Part shown: in pieces, positions 59,181 to 64,000 of the stretch
Numbering within the stretch: position 1 is the first letter of the stretch
Layout: every line of letters begins with the position of its first letter
Assembly (NCBI GenBank): GCA_036345935.2
Contig: JADWOT020000004.1
Coordinates: 11,834,729 to 11,898,728 of the forward strand
Direction: 5' to 3'
Origin: Taenia hydatigena
Lineage: Eukaryota > Platyhelminthes > Cestoda > Cyclophyllidea > Taeniidae
DNA length: 64,000 nucleotides
The notes under the pieces: model-generated
Database searches by the model: none
Told to the model about the DNA's origin: nothing
What the model saw: only the letters and a program-made list of their open reading frames with translations
Translations under genes and position numbers: made by a program

Positions 59181-59910
59181 GCAAAAGTTTAACACACTCC
59201 ACCAACCACATTCTTGGGCAGCTTCTTGAATGAATCACAAAAGAAGACATTGTACACGACATTATAACGATCTTTTAGAGGTGGATATGAAACAGAACGG
59301 TACCTCTTGTGTGTACAACCGTTTTAGTTGTTCAGTTCCCACATCTAATATGGCGACTTTGATATTTGAGCACTTCATTAATGTCTACTGCCTCCCGGCC
59401 TACTTGCACGGTAATAACAGTACTTCCTCATCTCCTCACATCAAAAATTACCCAATGTGAGTCCCAAGGTCATTCTGCTAGTCTATTCGGTATCAGACAG
59501 GAAAAAATCAATTACAGCTAACTGCTGTCCGAAACAACAAAACGGCACAATGGAAAGGAATCTAACATCAATGCGCTCGCTGTGCAGACCGCCGTGCGAA
59601 ATGAAATGCTACAGTCCGCTTGACCCAAAGTGACTACGAACCACCCAAGTTACCGCTTCAATTGGTGTTACTCAAAAAATGCCGAAGCAATGTCGTTACC
59701 TCTTCGCCCCCATTTCCTTACACCTACAATGCCCATTCAAGGTTGATCAATTGAGGTCGCGGTGCCAGTGTTAAATCTTCGCATCTGGTGCATTATAACA
59801 TTCAGTAGCCACGTCAATTTCGAGTCAAATCACCATTGAATAGCATACATGAATTGAATGCGTGAAAACATATAACCTCGTCGTATCACGTAACGTGAAA
59901 TGTGTACTTA

Positions 59911-59931
59911 CCTTTACACGGTGCTTATTGA
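59911..59931 (-). CDS. 21-nt micro-exon (VNKHRVK)
   Basis: Acceptor GTTCCTTTATAG, donor GTAAGTAC, phase 0. Third member of the 21-nt basic exon set (x-x-x-[HR]-R-x-K). The next exon downstream was not found; a decayed relative of the 51-nt exon lies at about 59195-59235. Confidence 0.6.
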
Positions 59932-62900
59932 CCTATAAAGGAACAGCGAATGCAAGGAATAGCAGCACGCACGCGACTCGAATGATTGGGTAGACAATTA
60001 ACCGATAAGCTAAAAGCTAGAAAAATTGCTACCTTGTCTACCACAAAATTGCCATAGTGAAGAAAGCGCTGAAAGGAACTATGGGCTGTAAAATATTTAC
60101 GTACTTTTTCGCGACGTCTAACAGCCTGAAAAAGAACAGAGTGTAGGGGGTGGCAACAGAAACGTAATTCGTAATAATCAGACAAGCGATAAATGGGCAG
60201 AAACATGCTCAATAGAATATCGCTGCAATCGATCAAGACCCGACCAAGTCAAATCGTCATGGCACTTCTGCACGCAGTAGTAGGTGGCAAGACTGCCCCA
60301 GCCCTACACGCAACAATCGATGCATAAGGCGAAGACTGGTTCAATCCAAACAGGACCTCTCCATAAAGATAGTGGCAGTATTGTAGTTTGTGCGCAAGTG
60401 TTTTGGACAGCACAGCTTAGCAGAAGCCGAATCGTGAGACAAAGTGTAACAACAAACCTCTTGCGAGCTAAGTGTCGAGACAAATGTTGGCCGGTTTATC
60501 GATAATGCCGGGGTGAAGCCCGCTGTACCACCACACTGCCTATTCATGCCATACCCATGCTCTTTCAGTCTCATTGCATCATCGACGATATGAGCGCACA
60601 AATTTTGCCAACGACAAACTCGATCTGACTGTACCTTGTAAAATGATGCAGGTCCAGTACTTGAGGATAGTAAATGACATCAAAATGCATACATCATGCA
60701 GACAATTCTTACCTCCGCCAGACAATCGACAAATTCGAACTGCTAAAAAGAGAATACATTTGTTTCGGAAGCAAATACCTACACAAATGTCAAACCAAAT
60801 CTTATAAGATATCTGCAGCAAACAGGATGCCAAAGACATCATCATTTACCGGCAACATGGTGTCTCGTTCGTTCTTGTAAACATGACCCGGTGCAGCTCC
60901 CTAAATAATTCACAAACGAAAACTTTTAGGCGACTCAGTTGTGAACGGTAAACGGAATGGTACTTTCTGTATGCTCAACAATTCGGTTCGCATCGCATAA
61001 GTGGATGTGGTCCCAAAAATTGACTATTTTCAATGGCTTTAAATTGCAGAGGGCATGAAAGCAATTTCCACCTTTGGATGGCAATCGGCGAAACGGCAAC
61101 GCTACAGCAAACATCAGGTCAAGTCGTCCATTACTTACCAGTGTTTTTGTATCTGGTTTATTCTCACCACCGAATTTCGACGCAGCTTCCTAAATGAATC
61201 GCAAAAGAAGATGTCGCACATTACCTTTTTACGGTAGCTAAAACAAAACGTCACCCCTTATGTGCTCAATTATTTTAGCTATTCACCACCTGCATCCAAT
61301 GTGGCCACTTTAGCGTCGGTGCCTTATTCATGCCCATTACCTTTCAGTTCACTTGTACGGTCATACCACTGCTTCCTCATCTCCTCACTTCAGAACCTTC
61401 CCATCGAGCCTCTCGAGGTCAATATATAATCACAACTGGTGCAACTTTAAAATACCAAAAGAATGCAGTTATCCACCTGTTTATAGTACCTTACACCTAC
61501 AATGCTCTAGCAAAGTTGATCTACCTGTTTCGGTTGCCTACACACTTTGGCGCAAATTGTAAGTCTTGACAATTAGTAGACAACACATGCCACGCGTTCG
61601 CACTGCCAAGGTAGGGGCGCCAGTGTACATATGCGTGTTTGGTTTAGACCATGCCAGATCTTCGAATCCAGTGAGTCATACCATATGGAAACCACTTGTG
61701 AAGTAAAAACTGCTTGTCGAACAGGAAATTCCTTTAATGAATAAAATGGAGAACGGGATTGTGAGCTTACTTTTTCACGGCGGATAAGGACCTGGAAAAG
61801 AACAGAGTGTAAGGGGCGGCAAAATGCACTAGGTTTGCAGTAGTTAGACAGACAATCAACGATTTACCATTTGCGTACCAGAATTAAGTTGCAAATAATT
61901 AGGGTCAACCGAGTCAAATCGTTAAGACACACACTCAGCAGTAGGTGACAAGACTGCTTTATTCACCACCACATCAATTAATGCGCACAGCGTAAATTTG
62001 TCCAACCCAAGCGCCGCCCTCCATGAGAATAGCAGGTAATGCTGTAGAGGGTGCGCACATGTATGCAATCGGACAGTGTGGTAATTAAAGATAAGTCTTC
62101 TGACGAAGCATCACAATACACTAATCATCCTTACAAACGAAAGTTTAATGCAAAGCGCTACCGCGCTAAATAGCAATTCTACACACAAACGCTTGCATTC
62201 GGAGAAGTTACCCCTCGCAAACTGAGTGTCGAGATGAATGGTGACCAATCTATCGACAATACCGAAGTGAAGCACACTGTACCACCACACTGCCTATTCA
62301 TGCCATACCCATGCTCTATCAGTCTCATTGCATCATCGACGATATGAGCGCACAAATTTTGCCAACGACAAACTCGATCTGACTGTATCTTGTAAAATGA
62401 TACAGATCCAGTACTTGAGGATAGTAAATGACATCAAAATGCATACATCATGCAGACAATTCTTACCTCCGCCAGACAATCGACAATTTGGAACTGCTAA
62501 AAAGAGAATACATTTGTTTCGGAAGCAAACACTTACACGCAAATGTCAAACCAAATCTTATAAAATATCTGCAGTAAACAGGATGCCAAAGACATCATCA
62601 TTTACCGGCAACATGGTGTCTTGTTCGTTCTTGTATCCATTATCTGGTGCAGCTTTCTAAATAAATCACAAGACAAAGCCTTTTATACGACCCATTAGTT
62701 GTGGGCGTTAAACAGAATGGTACTATCTCCGTGTTCAACAATTTGATCTGCACCTCATAAGTGTATGTGATACCAAAATTTGAAGAATTTCAGTAGCATT
62801 AAAGTGCAGAGAATATGAAAATAGCTCCTACCTCTGGGGTTGAATCGACGATATGAAAACGCTACAAAAGAGTACAGTTGTTAGGAAAGCCAATGCTTAC

Positions 62901-63933
62901 ATATAAATAGTAATGCACACGAAAAAATTGCAGTAAACATGAGGCAAATTCGTCCATTACTTACCGGTGGCACGGCGACTGGTTCACTCTCATCACCGAA
63001 TTCCGACGCAGCTTCCTAAATGAATCACGACCTTCTAACGATCTTGCATAGATAGGCATTTGATAGAATGGTGTTTCTTGTGTTCGTAATTAATTGAGCT
63101 ATTCAATTGCTGTATCCAGTGAGGCTACTTTGCCATCAAAGTACCCTATTCATGCCCGTTGCCTTGCTGTTCACCAGTGAGTACACTAACAGCACTTCCT
63201 CATCGCGCCACTCTAAGGGACATCCATTACATCTTCAAAAGTCATTATGCTAGCCACCTTAGCAGCAGACATAGGCAATGTAAAGTGCACATAGATGCCA
63301 TCCTTATTGTGGTAGCAAAGGTACACATCAAAACGCCGGAGCGTGGGAACGGGCCGCGATCATGGTTGGATAGTAGTAGTGGCACTGTACGTCTAATCTT
63401 TCTGCTCTTTTGATGAACCGCAACAGCGTAGCTTACTGTAAAATGCAACTGAGAATCATTGCAGTACTTACGTGGCACGATTTTGTAAGCGCAGATTTGT
63501 AGGGTACAAAATGTTTACTTGAATGGTAGCTGTGCTTTCCAATTCTTTGATAGCATAGAAATGGGACCCTCTCGACATGAATGTGACTCGAATCTAAGAA
63601 CTACGTTTAAGCACATCCTCTCAATCTCATCTCACAATTAAATTTCATTGCGTGATCCGCATTCGTTGTGGAGACTATCAATTTTAAACAGCAAAACTCT
63701 TGGAGAGTATTTCTCAGGTCTGTTCGCAAAGAGAATGAAACAGGACTTCCATTAAAACCGACGAGATGTAAAAAATTAATGCTTAGGACGTGAGCGTGTT
63801 CTTGAAAGGAGGAAAAGGTACACTCAAGTTGCGTACTCGTAAAGGTTTCCTAACAACTGTGGCCACTTACTGCACAGGTTCCGGTCATTGAAGAGGTACT
63901 GGGGCTTTTGGCGTTCTCCAAGTCAATACGCAG
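59911..63933 (-). CDS. Micro-exon gene with duplicated exon cassettes
   Basis: Minus strand; at least 15 exon candidates of 12 to 65 nt with GT/AG borders, nearly all multiples of 3 or pairs that sum to one. The 63-nt exon 63871-63933 (LRIDLENAKSPSTS...) has acceptor TTTGCAG and donor GTAAGT. The rest fall into cassettes described separately. The encoded segments are short and variable, with a shared D-C-x-x-E/K pattern. Tiny phase-symmetric exons coding short peptides are the hallmark of micro-exon genes known from schistosomes and other flatworms, whose products are often secreted. The signal-peptide exon would lie beyond the window's right end. Function unknown. Confidence 0.65.
60033..60125 (-). 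CDS. 21-nt and 36-nt micro-exons
   Basis: 60105-60125 (AVRRREK; acceptor TTCTTTTTCAG, donor GTACGT) is a paralog of the 21-nt exon at 61771. 60033-60068 (36 nt, RFLHYGNFVVDK; acceptor TTCCTTTCAG, donor GTAGCA). Both are phase 0. Confidence 0.6.
60458..61189 (-). CDS. Micro-exon cassette, downstream copy, fully in frame
   Basis: Exons: 61139-61189 (51 nt, EAASKFGGENKPDTKTL), 61072-61101 (30 nt, RCRFADCHPK), 60783-60812 (30 nt, ISYKIWFDIC), 60713-60742 (30 nt, QFEFVDCLAE), 60635-60659 (25 nt, YWTCIILQ plus one base) and 60458-60522 (65 nt, two bases then GFTPALSINRPTF...). Phases join without a break (25+65=90). Donors are GTAAGT, GTGGAA, GTAGGT, GTAAGA, GTACAG and GTTTGT (the last is weak). 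Compared with the upstream copy, residues change more than expected for neutral synonymous drift (KFGGENK against EFGDESE), while borders are kept. Confidence 0.65.
61771..61791 (-). CDS. 21-nt micro-exon (VLIRREK)
   Basis: Acceptor TCTTTTCCAG, donor GTAAGC. Seven codons in phase 0. It belongs between the two cassettes. A 12-nt exon (61495-61506, SIVG; acceptor TTTGCTAG, donor GTAAGG) follows it. Confidence 0.6.
62212..63015 (-). CDS. Micro-exon cassette, upstream copy
   Basis: Exons in transcript order: 62965-63015 (51 nt, EAASEFGDESEPVAVPP), 62832-62861 (30 nt, RFHIVDSTPE), 62539-62568 (30 nt, IFYKIWFDIC; the stronger GTAAGT donor would make it 62537-62568, 32 nt), 62467-62496 (30 nt, QFQIVDCLAE) and 62212-62276 (65 nt, CFTSVLSIDW...). 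The 25-nt exon expected between the last two has ATAC at its donor instead of GTAC, so this cassette may skip or lose it. A degenerate exon near 62895 has lost its AG acceptor. Upstream, 63436-63447 (12 nt, LHFT) has strong borders. Confidence 0.6.
63472..63529 (-). CDS. Exon candidate of 58 nt
   Basis: Acceptor AAAGCACAG, donor GTAAGTAC. Open in two frames (YHSSKHFVPYKSALTKSC or TIQVNILYPTNLRLQNR) but not in phase 0, so it does not join the 63-nt exon directly. It may be alternative or belong with an unseen exon. Confidence 0.35.
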
Positions 63934-64000
63934 CTGCAAATTGGTCTTCGTGCAAACACTGCACATGATAAAATCGAACAGTCGAACCAACTGGGACGCT

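Noticed and set aside
1..64000. tRNA, rRNA, CRISPR or prokaryotic operon features
   Set aside because: No cloverleaf-like block, rRNA segment, regularly spaced repeat-spacer array or gene-dense layout was seen.

Overview
This is eukaryotic DNA, most likely from a metazoan with small, intron-rich genes and a repeat-rich genome. A parasitic flatworm is my best guess. The reasons are chains of very short exons (21 to 36 nt) with good GT/AG borders, which recall the micro-exon genes of flukes and tapeworms, and a degenerate Ty3/gypsy element. No bacterial gene layout, rRNA, tRNA or CRISPR array is visible. All exon models were made by eye, and no taxon is proven.

Layout. (1) 1-22264 is a nested set of inverted repeats. 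An outer pair (1-2206 and 18860-21069) encloses an inner, nearly perfect palindrome (2105-6637 and 8387-12925, spacer 6638-8386). Each inner arm carries a two-exon gene (X) for a predicted secreted or membrane-anchored acidic protein and, tail to tail, a decayed paralog (Y). Two older partial copies (X0) lie in the outer arms, and part of one is copied again in direct orientation at 21583-22264. (2) 13099-18859 and 22265-28600 are mostly unassigned. They hold a type II membrane-protein exon at 22466-22969, a diverged inverted paralog pair (15273-15674 and 27740-28301) and one copy of a 1.1 kb segmental duplication (16568-17636). (3) 28640-30920 is a broken gypsy pol on the minus strand. (4) 30708-46660 is a second, older palindrome (arms about 5.4 kb, spacer 36150-41275). 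Its arms and spacer hold three copies of a multi-exon family with a C-x-x-C-G motif (P1, P2, P3), two extra inverted copies of the last exon (P4, P5) and a degenerate tandem repeat of about 170 bp. The left arm ends inside the gypsy RT. (5) 46661-64000 holds a short secreted-protein gene on the minus strand (47190-50815), a miniature LTR retrotransposon with primer-binding site and polypurine tract (51659-52299), related solo LTRs (56213-56775), an integrase remnant (56995-57290) and a micro-exon gene on the minus strand (59911-63933) built from duplicated exon cassettes.

How it fits together. Three gene families for short, probably secreted proteins sit in rapidly duplicating DNA: two in palindromes and one as tandem micro-exon cassettes. 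In both palindromes each arm contains its own smaller inverted gene duplication, so inverted duplication seems to have happened repeatedly. The young palindrome keeps X open, and the arm-to-arm changes seen in X are synonymous. The old one shows frameshifts and small deletions in the arm genes, while the spacer gene P2 is more coherent. Strongest claims: the palindromes, the miniature LTR element, the gypsy pol and the micro-exon chain. Weakest: any biochemical function for the families.
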